The position numbers were made by a program, and so were the translations under genes. This document shows, one piece after another, positions 54,666 through 62,900 of a stretch of 64,000 nt of DNA. The notes under the pieces are model-generated. The model saw only the letters and a program-made list of their open reading frames with translations, did not search any database and was not told the origin of the DNA. Every line of letters begins with the position of its first letter. Positions within the stretch are counted from its first letter, which is position 1. The stretch is taken from NCBI RefSeq assembly GCF_002870125.1, contig NZ_PNEO01000008.1, positions 1 to 64,000 on the forward strand, written 5' to 3'. Source of the DNA: Burkholderia sp. WAC0059. Its GTDB lineage: Bacteria > Pseudomonadota > Gammaproteobacteria > Burkholderiales > Burkholderiaceae.

Positions 54666-55652
54666 GTGGCTGCTATTTCGAATATTCTGAACGATCACAA
54701 TTTTGTAAAAATTGAGCACTTCGGATTTGATGCGCTGTTCATGAAGCTGGAGGCATTTAACGCGGCAGGATCAATCAAGATGAAAACCGCGCTCGGGATG
54801 ATCGAGGATCTCGAGGCTCGGGGTCGCATCGGGCAGCGGACTATGCTCATTGAATCGTCCTCGGGCAGTCTGGGCGTGGCATTGAGCATCATCTGCGCGG
54901 AGCGCGGCTACCGGTTCACCTGCGTCGTGGACCCGAATGCCTCACCGAGTAATGTCAAGGTCATGAAAGCGCTGGGAACGGAAGTGGTCACCGTTGACCA
55001 GCGTGATGCCAATGGCGGATTTCTCGGTACCCGAATTGCATATATTCACGATGCGGTGTCACAGGATTGTAATTACCTGTGGCTGAATCAATATGCCAAT
55101 CCCCAGAATCCCCGCGCGCATTATCGCGCGACTGCCCGTGCGATCGCGGAGAGTTTTGAAGCCATCGATTATCTGTTTGTTGGAGCGGGGACGACCGGCA
55201 CGCTGATGGGCTGTGTGCAGTATTTCGCTCAGTACCGGCCCGACACCCGGATTATTGCCGTGGATGCGGTCGGATCGGTGACCTTTGGAGGCAGCCCGGG
55301 TCCGCGGCACATTCCCGGGCTGGGGACCAGTCGCCGCCCCGAGATCTTTTCCCCGGAGGGCATTCACGCGTTTGAAATGGTGCCCGAGGTCGACACGATC
55401 GCAATGTGCCGGTTCCTGGCCCGCTCGAACGGCATTCTCGCCGGCGGATCCACCGGCACGGTACTCGCGGGCGTGAAGGCCTGGCAGGAGCGTATTCCCG
55501 CCGACGCAGTCATTGTCCTGATCTCGCCGGATCTGGGTGAACGGTATCTCGATACGGTCTACGACGACGACTGGGTGATAGGCCGCTTCGGCGCCATTCC
55601 CCAGTGGCCGCTACCGCTCGACCTGGGCGCTGCCAGTCAGGTGGCGGCGTGA
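54666..55652 (+). CDS. sbnA: SbnA-like PLP enzyme (L-2,3-diaminopropionate biosynthesis)
   Basis: About 328 residues. GTG 54666 is taken as start because GGAGG lies five bases upstream and likeness begins there; ATG 54627 is the alternative. A fold-type II PLP enzyme of the cysteine synthase family: AAGSIKMKTALGMIEDLEAR holds the Schiff-base lysine, IESSSGSLGVALSIICAERG the phosphate-side loop, and FVGAGTTGTLMG the glycine loop. SbnA of staphyloferrin B synthesis joins O-phospho-L-serine and L-glutamate to ACEGA. The adjacent sbnB-like gene makes this assignment strong. Cytoplasmic. Confidence 0.85.
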   Translation: MAAISNILNDHNFVKIEHFGFDALFMKLEAFNAAGSIKMKTALGMIEDLEARGRIGQRTMLIESSSGSLGVALSIICAERGYRFTCVVDPNASPSNVKVMKALGTEVVTVDQRDANGGFLGTRIAYIHDAVSQDCNYLWLNQYANPQNPRAHYRATARAIAESFEAIDYLFVGAGTTGTLMGCVQYFAQYRPDTRIIAVDAVGSVTFGGSPGPRHIPGLGTSRRPEIFSPEGIHAFEMVPEVDTIAMCRFLARSNGILAGGSTGTVLAGVKAWQERIPADAVIVLISPDLGERYLDTVYDDDWVIGRFGAIPQWPLPLDLGAASQVAA

Positions 55653-55690
55653 GTTCCTCCAGGCAAACCTTACATTGAGGCGGGGTCATC

Positions 55691-56701
55691 ATGTTCGACT
55701 TCAAGGTCATTCCGGGAACTGCGGTGAAGTCGGTGCTGGCGGAGCGGGCCGCATCGGCGATCGCCGACGTGCAGGCAGCCTACCTGGCGCATCACGATCA
55801 TCTGACGGTCAATCCGGACAGCTACTTCCTGCGATTTCCGGATGCACCACGTGATCGCATCATCGCGCTGCCGGCATCGATCGGCGGGGATATCCGGGTC
55901 GCCGGGATCAAGTGGATTGCGAGCTTTCCGCAGAATGTGGACAGGGGGCTGCCGCGGGCTTCTGCCGTACTGCTGCTGAACGATCCGGCAACGGGATACC
56001 CCTTTGCCTGCCTGGAGGGCGCGCTGATCAGCGCAGCGCGCACGGCGGCGTCTGCCGTGCTGGGCGCGTACTGGCTCAATGGTCGTCGGCGCGCGGCCAG
56101 CACCATCGCTTTCGTCGGGGCCGGCGTGATTGCGCGCAACATCGTGGAGATGTTTGTGGCCGATGGCTGGGAGTTCGGCGAAGCTCTCGTCCACGATACT
56201 GACGCGACGTCGGCAGCGGCGCTGTGGGCGCACGCGCAGTCCCGCTTCGGGACTGCGAAGGTTGTTATTGCGGATGGGCTGGATGCGGCCCTGGCAGCGG
56301 ATCTGGTCGTGTTTGCGACGAACGCGTCATCGCCCTATGTACGGCCAGTGCATGGCTTTCTGCCACGCCAGACGATCCTCAACATTTCGCTTCGAGACCT
56401 CGCTCCGGAAGCGATTCTCTCGGCCTTCAATCTATTCGATGATGTCGATCATTGCCTGAAGGCAGACACGTCCCCCCATCTCGCGGAAAAGCTGTGCGGT
56501 GACCGCCATTTCGTGGGCGGAACGCTTGCCGGACTGATCCGTGGCGAGATTGTGCGCGACGAGACCCGCCCGGCAGTATTTTCGCCGTTTGGGATGGGAA
56601 TTCTCGATCTCGCGCTGGGCCGTCGTGTGTACGACGAGGCCTGTGCGCGCGGTCTTGCCGTTGACGTTCCGGGCTTTTTTGGGGAGACCTCGCGATGGTA
56701 A
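55691..56701 (+). CDS. sbnB: SbnB-like NAD-dependent dehydrogenase (L-2,3-diaminopropionate biosynthesis)
   Basis: A 336-residue ornithine cyclodeaminase/mu-crystallin-family protein. Seen: DSYFLRFPDAPRDRIIALPA, AGIKWIASFPQNVDRGLPRA with the substrate-binding Lys, LEGALISAARTAASAVLGAY, and the Rossmann FVGAGVIARNIVEMF. SbnB oxidatively splits ACEGA into L-2,3-diaminopropionate and 2-oxoglutarate with NAD. It follows the sbnA-like gene by 38 bp, and its stop overlaps the next start (ATGGTAA), showing operon structure. Confidence 0.88.
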   Translation: MFDFKVIPGTAVKSVLAERAASAIADVQAAYLAHHDHLTVNPDSYFLRFPDAPRDRIIALPASIGGDIRVAGIKWIASFPQNVDRGLPRASAVLLLNDPATGYPFACLEGALISAARTAASAVLGAYWLNGRRRAASTIAFVGAGVIARNIVEMFVADGWEFGEALVHDTDATSAAALWAHAQSRFGTAKVVIADGLDAALAADLVVFATNASSPYVRPVHGFLPRQTILNISLRDLAPEAILSAFNLFDDVDHCLKADTSPHLAEKLCGDRHFVGGTLAGLIRGEIVRDETRPAVFSPFGMGILDLALGRRVYDEACARGLAVDVPGFFGETSRW

Positions 56702-58572
56702 CCGGGGCTGCTTTTGATCAGAGGATGCCGCGGCTGAACGTGGGCATTGTCGGTCTCGGATCGCGCGGCCTGAGCGTGCTGGAGCGCCTGGTCACGCTGT
56801 CCCGTCATCTGCACGGGCACGAGGTCCGGGTCTGCATTTTCGAGCCTGGCGAGCCGGGCACTGGCGCTCACGGGCCAGCCCAGCCGGATTATCTGCTGCT
56901 CAATACGATTGCTGGTCAGCTCAGCATGTTTCCCGATCGCGCCGCAATCAACGCGGTCGAGGAGCGGACAGGTCCGAACCTCTACGAATGGTGTCGCGAA
57001 CGGGGCATCGAGATCGGTGTGGACGGGCTGCCCTGCAAGGGCGGCGGCCGTCCGGTCGAGCCGACCGATTTTCTGCCACGGCGCATCCTCGGCGAGTATC
57101 TGGGCTGGTTTTACGGGGTCGTGGCGAGGAATCTACCGCCGAACCTGAAGCTGGTCTTCTATCGTCAGAAGGTGGTGAGTCTCGTGCGTGACGTTGTGCG
57201 CGCGCGCTTTGTGCTACGTACCTCGACCGGTGTGACCGAGGAGATGGATCGGGTATTCCTGACCGTCGGTCATGCCGGATGTCCCCGGAATGATGCGGCG
57301 GGCACACGGAAGATCGCCAGTCCTTATCCGATGCCGGCTGTCCTCGATGGCATTACGCCGTACGAGAAGGTTGGGGTCGAAGGTCTCGGGCTTGCGGCCA
57401 TGGACGTCGTCGCAGCGCTTACCTGGGGGCGGGGCGGGAGATTTGAGCGAACCGGGCATCACGTCCGCTACCACCCTTCGGGCCGTGAACCGCATGTTGT
57501 CCTCTTCTCGAGAAGCGGTCTGCCGTTCCGGGTGCGGCCTGTGTCGGCGGCCGGCACGCGCCGGCATCAGCCGATATTTCTCAATCTGGAAACAGTGTCT
57601 GCGCTTCGCGCCCGGGTACTCGGTGGCCAGCTCGACTTTGAGCGGGACCTGCTTCCGCTGATGCGTGACGAGATGCGGGCGGCGTTTTACATCGCTTGCG
57701 CGAGGCGGGAGGGCGAGCAACAGGCGCATGCCGTCGCCGCTGAACTGGCCGGGGCGTTTCCACTCGGTGCGGCTGGGGACGTGTTTGCCGCACTTGCGGC
57801 GTGCTATGGCGCGTTCGAGCCGAACGATTATCTGATCGCGGAAGTTCCCGGGTCACTGGACGGAGCGGACTATGCCCGGTGGGTTCGCGGGTACATCGAG
57901 GCGGATCTCGCGGAGGGACGGCTCGGCGTGCCGGCGAGTCCGGTGAAGGTCGCGCTGGAAGTATGGCGGGATTTGCGTGATGTGCTTCGCGCTGCCGTCG
58001 ACCATTCGGGTCTCACGCCCGTATCGAGGCGGGTCTTTTACCGTCAGTATGCGGCGCTCATCAACCGTCTGGTGGCGGGGCCGCAGAAAGAGCGCCATGA
58101 GGATCTGCTGGCGCTGATGGATGCGGGGATTGTGGAGATCGCGCCGGCCGGCGGCCAGTGCGTGTGGCGCGAGGCGGCTGGCCGCTTCGAGCTGGCATCC
58201 GACCGGCCGGACTGGACGCCGGTCTGGCTGGACTGGCTTGTCGTTGCACGCGTTGGCGGAAGCGGCCTGGATGGCCCGGACCGGGAACCTCTCGCTTCAA
58301 TGGCCGGGGCGGGGCTGCTGCAGGCGGTTGACCGTGCAGCCGGGCTGTACGGCGTCGCGATCGACACATGCGGTCATCCGGTGGATGCCAGTGGCGTACC
58401 CGTGCCAGGTATCTGGGTTTTGGGGCCGGCCGTTGAAGGCGCGACCTACTACAACCACTATGTGCCATCCGGCGGAGCCTATTCACGCGCACTGTCGGAC
58501 GCTCACCTGGCGGTATCGGAATGTCTCGGCCTGGATATCAAGCAGGTCACTGTATGCGGAGAAGCAGCATGA
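56695..58572 (+). CDS. FAD/NAD(P)-binding oxidoreductase, function unknown
   Basis: 625 residues from ATG 56695 (an internal MPRLNVGIVG ten codons on is an alternative). The N-terminal Rossmann GIVGLGSRGLSVLERLVTLS and the GTGAHGPAQPDYLLLNTIAG segment are typical of the FAD_NAD_binding (PF13454-like) group, distantly related to amine N-monooxygenases. VFLTVGHAGCPRND gives a second ATG-type motif. The C-terminal part ends in PVPGIWVLGPAVEGATYYNH. In this cluster it might hydroxylate or oxidise the diaminopropionate nitrogen or carbon; this is inference. Start and end overlap both neighbours (ATGGTAA and ATGA), so translation is coupled. Confidence 0.7.
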   Translation: MVTGAAFDQRMPRLNVGIVGLGSRGLSVLERLVTLSRHLHGHEVRVCIFEPGEPGTGAHGPAQPDYLLLNTIAGQLSMFPDRAAINAVEERTGPNLYEWCRERGIEIGVDGLPCKGGGRPVEPTDFLPRRILGEYLGWFYGVVARNLPPNLKLVFYRQKVVSLVRDVVRARFVLRTSTGVTEEMDRVFLTVGHAGCPRNDAAGTRKIASPYPMPAVLDGITPYEKVGVEGLGLAAMDVVAALTWGRGGRFERTGHHVRYHPSGREPHVVLFSRSGLPFRVRPVSAAGTRRHQPIFLNLETVSALRARVLGGQLDFERDLLPLMRDEMRAAFYIACARREGEQQAHAVAAELAGAFPLGAAGDVFAALAACYGAFEPNDYLIAEVPGSLDGADYARWVRGYIEADLAEGRLGVPASPVKVALEVWRDLRDVLRAAVDHSGLTPVSRRVFYRQYAALINRLVAGPQKERHEDLLALMDAGIVEIAPAGGQCVWREAAGRFELASDRPDWTPVWLDWLVVARVGGSGLDGPDREPLASMAGAGLLQAVDRAAGLYGVAIDTCGHPVDASGVPVPGIWVLGPAVEGATYYNHYVPSGGAYSRALSDAHLAVSECLGLDIKQVTVCGEAA

Positions 58573-59171
58573 ACTTCATTTGTCTTGATGTGGAGGGGGT
58601 GCTGCTGCCGGAGATTTGGATCCGCATTGCCTCGGTGACGGACATTGCGGGTCTGTCGCTGACGACGCGTGACGAACCGGATTTCAATGCCCTGATGCTG
58701 CGCCGGTGTGAGTTGCTGCGCCAGCACGATGTGTCATACACGGACATCCTGCGCATCGTGCGCGAGGTCGAGCCGCTGCCCGGTGCAGTGGCGTTTCTCT
58801 CGGAAGTTCGAAGAAGGTGGCCTTGCGCACTTATTTCGGATTCCTTCTATGAATTTCTTCTGCCGCTGGCGCCGAAACTCGGTTTGCCCACAGTCTTCTG
58901 TCACAACCTGATCATCGGAGACGATGGGCGGCTGACAGGATGGCGTCCGCGTCTGGTTGACCAGAAGCCCCAGGTGGTCAGGTCGCTGCAGGCGCTGGGT
59001 TTCACGGTGATTGCCGCCGGCGATTCGTACAACGACCTCGGCATGCTCCGTCAGGCCGAGCATGGATTCCTGGTGAACGCACCACCCGCCATACGGGAGG
59101 CGGCCGGAATCGGGACTTGCTGTGCGGGGCTGGAGGAACTGCTTGACGAAATCCAAAAAGTGGCGCGCTGA
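58569..59171 (+). CDS. thrH: ThrH-like HAD phosphatase / phosphoserine:homoserine phosphotransferase
   Basis: 200 residues from ATG 58569, overlapping the previous stop by ATGA. HAD motifs: CLDVEGVLLPEIW (motif I, nucleophile Asp, with Glu in the DxE form typical of ThrH), LISDSFYEFLLPL (II), and VIAAGDSYNDLGML (IV). The likeness to Pseudomonas ThrH spans the whole length. ThrH dephosphorylates phosphoserine or moves its phosphate to homoserine. Because SbnA consumes O-phosphoserine, the enzyme may balance that precursor, or remove a phosphate from a pathway intermediate. Confidence 0.85.
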   Translation: MNFICLDVEGVLLPEIWIRIASVTDIAGLSLTTRDEPDFNALMLRRCELLRQHDVSYTDILRIVREVEPLPGAVAFLSEVRRRWPCALISDSFYEFLLPLAPKLGLPTVFCHNLIIGDDGRLTGWRPRLVDQKPQVVRSLQALGFTVIAAGDSYNDLGMLRQAEHGFLVNAPPAIREAAGIGTCCAGLEELLDEIQKVAR

Positions 59172-59243
59172 GGCTTCTGCCTTCCGACCAGGCGGGACTC
59201 TGGCGCGACGAAACCTGTTACCTGTAGAAGAGGAATATCGAAC

Positions 59244-60872
59244 ATGCTGATTCTTTCATTCAAGGGCGGTCACGATGGCACGCTCGCAGCGATCGACAAC
59301 GGCAAGCTCCTGTTTTCGCTGGAAGCGGAGAAGGACTCGTTTCCACGATATGACCGCATCACGCCGGAGCTCGTGACGCTGGCTGCAAAACGGCTCGACC
59401 GGATACCGGACGCGATTGCGATCAGCGGCTGGGTGAAGGGTTTTCACTCTGTCGAGCGGCAGACCGAGGCCGGTTACTACGGATGGGAAGAGTCGGGCAT
59501 TCGGCACCGGAGTCAGAACTTCATGGGCAAGGAGGTCAAGGTGTTTTCCTCGACCCATGAGCGTTCCCACATCCTCGGCGCATACGGGATGTCGCCATAC
59601 CCGCAGGGGCAGCCGGTGTACTGCCTCGTATGGGAAGGCAACATCGGCGACTTCTACGAGATCGACAGCAACGTTGTCGTTCATCATGTCGGCCGGGTGC
59701 TGACGGATCCGGGCAACAAGTATTCGTCGCTGTTCATGATCGGCGATCCGGGCTTTCCGCCCATCAAGGGCCACTTCCGGTACGAGGATGCCGGGAAGCT
59801 GATGGCACTGGCCGCCTATTCCGACAGGGCGCCGGCAACGGAAGACGAGCAGAAGCTGATCGACACGATTCTCGGCTCGGACGGATTGCTGCTGGGGCGT
59901 CCGAAGGAGTCGTACGACTGGACGCCGTTCTACGACATTGGCGTGGCATCGACGGAATTCAAGAACCTGGCGGGCAAGTTCAGTGACGCACTGTTCGAGC
60001 GGTTTCATGCCTTTGCCCGGCAGCACCTGACAAAAGGATATCCGCTGCTGATTGCGGGCGGTTGCGGGCTGAACTGCGACTGGAATACGAACTGGGAGGA
60101 CTCGGGGCTGTTCGAGAGCGTATTCATTCCGCCGTGTCCGAACGATTCGGGTTCCGCCATCGGGACGGGAATCGACGCGCAGCATTTCCTCAGCGGCAAC
60201 GCGAAGATCGAATGGAGCGTCTATGCCGGCGACGAATTCCAGGACGATGTCGAGGGTGTGCCGGACGGTTTCTCCGTCCATCCGCTCGACATCGATACGG
60301 TTGCGCAGTTCCTCGAGGCTGGCAACGTGATTGCCTGGGTCCAGGGGCGCTACGAAATCGGCCCGCGGGCGCTGGGGCACCGGTCGATTCTCGCTGCGCC
60401 GTTCAGTGCGGATACGACCACGCGCCTGAACCGGATCAAGAATCGCGAAGGATATCGTCCGATCGCGCCGTTGTGCCTGGAGGAAGACGCGAGCGCGCTG
60501 TTTGGCCGTGAGCGTCCGTCTCCCTACATGCTGCATTTTAGCCGCGTCCGCGACGCGTCGCTGAAGGCGATTACCCATGTGGACGGGAGCGCACGCGTGC
60601 AGACCGTGTCGCGTGGATCGACGCCGGCGCTGTACGACCTCCTCAGTGCCTTTAAACAGCGGACGGGCTATGGCGTGCTCTGCAACACATCCCTGAACTT
60701 CAATGGACGGGGATTCATCAACCGGACGAGCGACCTTGCAGAGTATTGCCGGGATCGGGAACTGGATGGGTTCGTGGTGGGCAACCGGTTCTATCTCGGA
60801 CAGGGCCGTGCGTCCGGCAAGCCGGAGAGCGCGCCACATGATGCGAAGGCGGGCAGTACGATCGCGGTGTAG
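59244..60872 (+). CDS. Carbamoyltransferase (TobZ/NodU family)
   Basis: A 542-residue two-domain carbamoyltransferase. The N-terminal Kae1-like part begins MLILSFKGGHDGTLAAIDNG, with THERSHILGAYGMSPY holding the metal-binding His; the C-terminal part has LIAGGCGLNCDWNTNW, YEIGPRALGHRSILAAPFSA and LNRIKNREGYRPIAPLCLEE. TobZ-type enzymes use carbamoyl phosphate and ATP to carbamoylate hydroxyl or amino groups of natural products. In this cluster diaminopropionate or a derivative is the natural acceptor, for example giving a 3-ureido-alanine; that product is inferred. Confidence 0.88.
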   Translation: MLILSFKGGHDGTLAAIDNGKLLFSLEAEKDSFPRYDRITPELVTLAAKRLDRIPDAIAISGWVKGFHSVERQTEAGYYGWEESGIRHRSQNFMGKEVKVFSSTHERSHILGAYGMSPYPQGQPVYCLVWEGNIGDFYEIDSNVVVHHVGRVLTDPGNKYSSLFMIGDPGFPPIKGHFRYEDAGKLMALAAYSDRAPATEDEQKLIDTILGSDGLLLGRPKESYDWTPFYDIGVASTEFKNLAGKFSDALFERFHAFARQHLTKGYPLLIAGGCGLNCDWNTNWEDSGLFESVFIPPCPNDSGSAIGTGIDAQHFLSGNAKIEWSVYAGDEFQDDVEGVPDGFSVHPLDIDTVAQFLEAGNVIAWVQGRYEIGPRALGHRSILAAPFSADTTTRLNRIKNREGYRPIAPLCLEEDASALFGRERPSPYMLHFSRVRDASLKAITHVDGSARVQTVSRGSTPALYDLLSAFKQRTGYGVLCNTSLNFNGRGFINRTSDLAEYCRDRELDGFVVGNRFYLGQGRASGKPESAPHDAKAGSTIAV

Positions 60873-60888
60873 GTCGGGCTGGAGGGGA

Positions 60889-60924
60889 TCGGGTACCACG
60901 GCGCATGAGCGCTGCGGTACCCGA
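60889..60924. terminator. Intercistronic hairpin before the LysE-type gene
   Basis: TCGGGTACC, 3 unpaired bases, GCGC, ATGA loop, GCGC, 3 unpaired bases and GGTACCCGA form a 16-bp imperfect stem 17 bp after the carbamoyltransferase stop. It may attenuate read-through or protect the upstream mRNA; there is no U-run. Confidence 0.45.
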
Positions 60925-60959
60925 CGCATGTTCAAACAGGTCTGAGAGCAGGGGAAACA

Positions 60960-61562
60960 ATGATATCGCTTGAAGTGTGGTTGCTCATTCTGGGCTTTTC
61001 GATACCGATGATTATCAGCCCGGGCCCGGGCAACACCATACTCGCGACCGCAGGTGGAAAATTCGGTGTGCGCGGCACGCTGCCGTTCCTTGCCGGGTTC
61101 GAGGCAGCCAATCTGGTCTGGTGCTTCGTGTATGGCTTCGGGCTGAGCCGTGTGCTGATCGAATATCCGCATCTGCGCATGATTCTCAAGTGGGCCGGCA
61201 TCCTTTACACGCTGTACCTTGCCTATGGTTTCTTCAAGTCTTCATCGCTGGGTGCGCAGCAGGACATCAAGAAGCTGAACGCTGTGGACGGTTTCATGTC
61301 GGTGTCGCTGAATCCGAAGATTCATACGATGATCTTTGTGCTGTTCTCCCAGTTCCTGACGACGATCGTGCCGCTTTATGTGCAGGTCGTGCAGATATCC
61401 ATCGTCTTCACGATCCTGTGCGTGCTGTGCCACCTGCCGTGGATTTACGGAGGTCAACTGATCTTCGAGCGAGTCAAGAGTGCTCAGTCGATGAAGATAC
61501 AGGGCTATGTGTTCGGGGTGTGCATGGTGCTCGTGGCTGTGTTTCTTGCCATTTCAGAGTAG
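60960..61562 (+). CDS. LysE-family amino acid exporter
   Basis: A 200-residue, about six-helix inner-membrane protein of the LysE/RhtB superfamily. The N-terminus MISLEVWLLILGFSIPMIIS and PGPGNTILATAGGKFGVRGT carries the family's conserved PGP motif; WAGILYTLYLAYGFFKSS and SLNPKIHTMIFVLFSQFL follow. These carriers export amino acids and derivatives. Inside this cluster it probably exports the finished carbamoylated amino acid, which also protects the producer. Confidence 0.88.
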   Translation: MISLEVWLLILGFSIPMIISPGPGNTILATAGGKFGVRGTLPFLAGFEAANLVWCFVYGFGLSRVLIEYPHLRMILKWAGILYTLYLAYGFFKSSSLGAQQDIKKLNAVDGFMSVSLNPKIHTMIFVLFSQFLTTIVPLYVQVVQISIVFTILCVLCHLPWIYGGQLIFERVKSAQSMKIQGYVFGVCMVLVAVFLAISE

Positions 61563-61637
61563 TGATCCAGGCATGACGGCACGCGGTCATGCTCAGTCGT
61601 ACTGCACGGACGGGTGTCGGATGGTGGGGAGGCGATT

Positions 61638-62819
61638 GTGGAATCCAGAAGCTTGCATCAGGCGTGGGTTATCCAGAATACCCTCTACTACGATTCGTCG
61701 AGGGGGTGTCTGGTGGCCGGCGACATCGAGATTGAAGGCGGCCGGATCGCCCGTATTGCACCGCCGCGCCGCTCGCGCCTGAAAGACCGTTTTGATGGGG
61801 AGCCATTCGTCTGCTTGCCGGGACGGGTCGGCACGGCGTTGACGCGGCGGCAGACGGGAGGCGGGTATGCGGCGGCGGAAGATCATCCCTGGCCTCTTCC
61901 GGTCGATGACGGTATGTCAGGTATTTCCGGGTCGGCCACCGAGGCCCGCGAACTTTTCAGGGTGCTGGTCTCCGCTGTCTTGCGCGGATATACGACGCTT
62001 TGCGTGTTTGCGGCCGATGTACCGTCCACTACGCACCTTGCCCAGGCGGCTGGATTGCGGGTGGCATTGCACATGACGTGCTCGGACCGGTGGTTAGGCG
62101 AAGGAAGCGGGCCGGTCCAGCAGCCGTGGGATATCTTTCAGCGCAGTTACTCGCATCATCTCGACGGACGGGAGAGCGATACGCTGCGTCTGGGCCTCGG
62201 AATTGGTTCACAGCTATGCGTTTCCCCGACATTGACGGTCAGATTGCACCGGCTCGCGCGCGAAAGCGGCCGTCGTCTCCTTGTCCGGGTTGATGATGGC
62301 CGCCCGTATTTCCGCAACTTCCAGGATGCGTACGCATGCAGCGGAATTCAGCTGCTCGACAATCTCGGTGTGCTCGACGTCTTTACTACCCTTGTGCTTG
62401 ATCGACTCCCTGGCGGCACGGATGGCCGCATAGTCGGGCGTAGCGGTGCAAGTGTGATTGTCGACGGACATATTGACGGAACGGTCAGCCACATGGCGTG
62501 CTGGCACAGCGGCGCTGACCAGGACGAAACTCTGTCGAACGTTGCGCAGGAGACGGTCGACGGACTGGCATGGAATCGGGCTCAGGCCATTGGCCTGGAT
62601 GGCGTAGGAAGAATTGAGGCTAATGCTTGCGCTGACATCCGCTTTCACGCCCGCGGATCTATTGCTGACCGTACACGAACGGCGGGTGGCGGGTTTTCAA
62701 GGGTGCTCGGGGACCTACCCATACACGTACTGGTCAACGGGTGCTGGGCAGTAAAAGCACGGCGGTGTCGTAATATTGTCCCTCGTAATTTCGGCATACA
62801 GGCGGTCGCTACTACCTGA
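61638..62819 (+). CDS. Amidohydrolase-like protein lacking the metal-binding HxH
   Basis: About 393 residues from GTG 61638, five bases after GGGGAGG; GTG 61614 is the upstream alternative. The ends resemble amidohydrolases: N-terminal composite domain VIQNTLYYDSSRGCLVAGDI EIEGGRIARI and a C-terminal NRAQAIGLDGVGRIEANACA, DIRFHARG. But where the barrel should begin with PGFVDxHxH it reads CLPGRVGTALTRRQTGG, with no HxH, and other usual metal ligands are also not evident. Probably a non-catalytic or strongly divergent relative. Last gene of the cluster. Confidence 0.6.
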   Translation: MESRSLHQAWVIQNTLYYDSSRGCLVAGDIEIEGGRIARIAPPRRSRLKDRFDGEPFVCLPGRVGTALTRRQTGGGYAAAEDHPWPLPVDDGMSGISGSATEARELFRVLVSAVLRGYTTLCVFAADVPSTTHLAQAAGLRVALHMTCSDRWLGEGSGPVQQPWDIFQRSYSHHLDGRESDTLRLGLGIGSQLCVSPTLTVRLHRLARESGRRLLVRVDDGRPYFRNFQDAYACSGIQLLDNLGVLDVFTTLVLDRLPGGTDGRIVGRSGASVIVDGHIDGTVSHMACWHSGADQDETLSNVAQETVDGLAWNRAQAIGLDGVGRIEANACADIRFHARGSIADRTRTAGGGFSRVLGDLPIHVLVNGCWAVKARRCRNIVPRNFGIQAVATT

Positions 62820-62900
62820 AAACATCTTTCTGGTGGGCGCAGTCAGGTGTTGTCTTCGCGCTCTACGACGATCCTGCGCGGAACCTGATGCCCCGCGGAT

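Noticed and set aside
59256-61172. A 638-codon minus-strand frame across the carbamoyltransferase and LysE genes
   Set aside because: It is antisense to two well-supported genes and has no recognisable motif.
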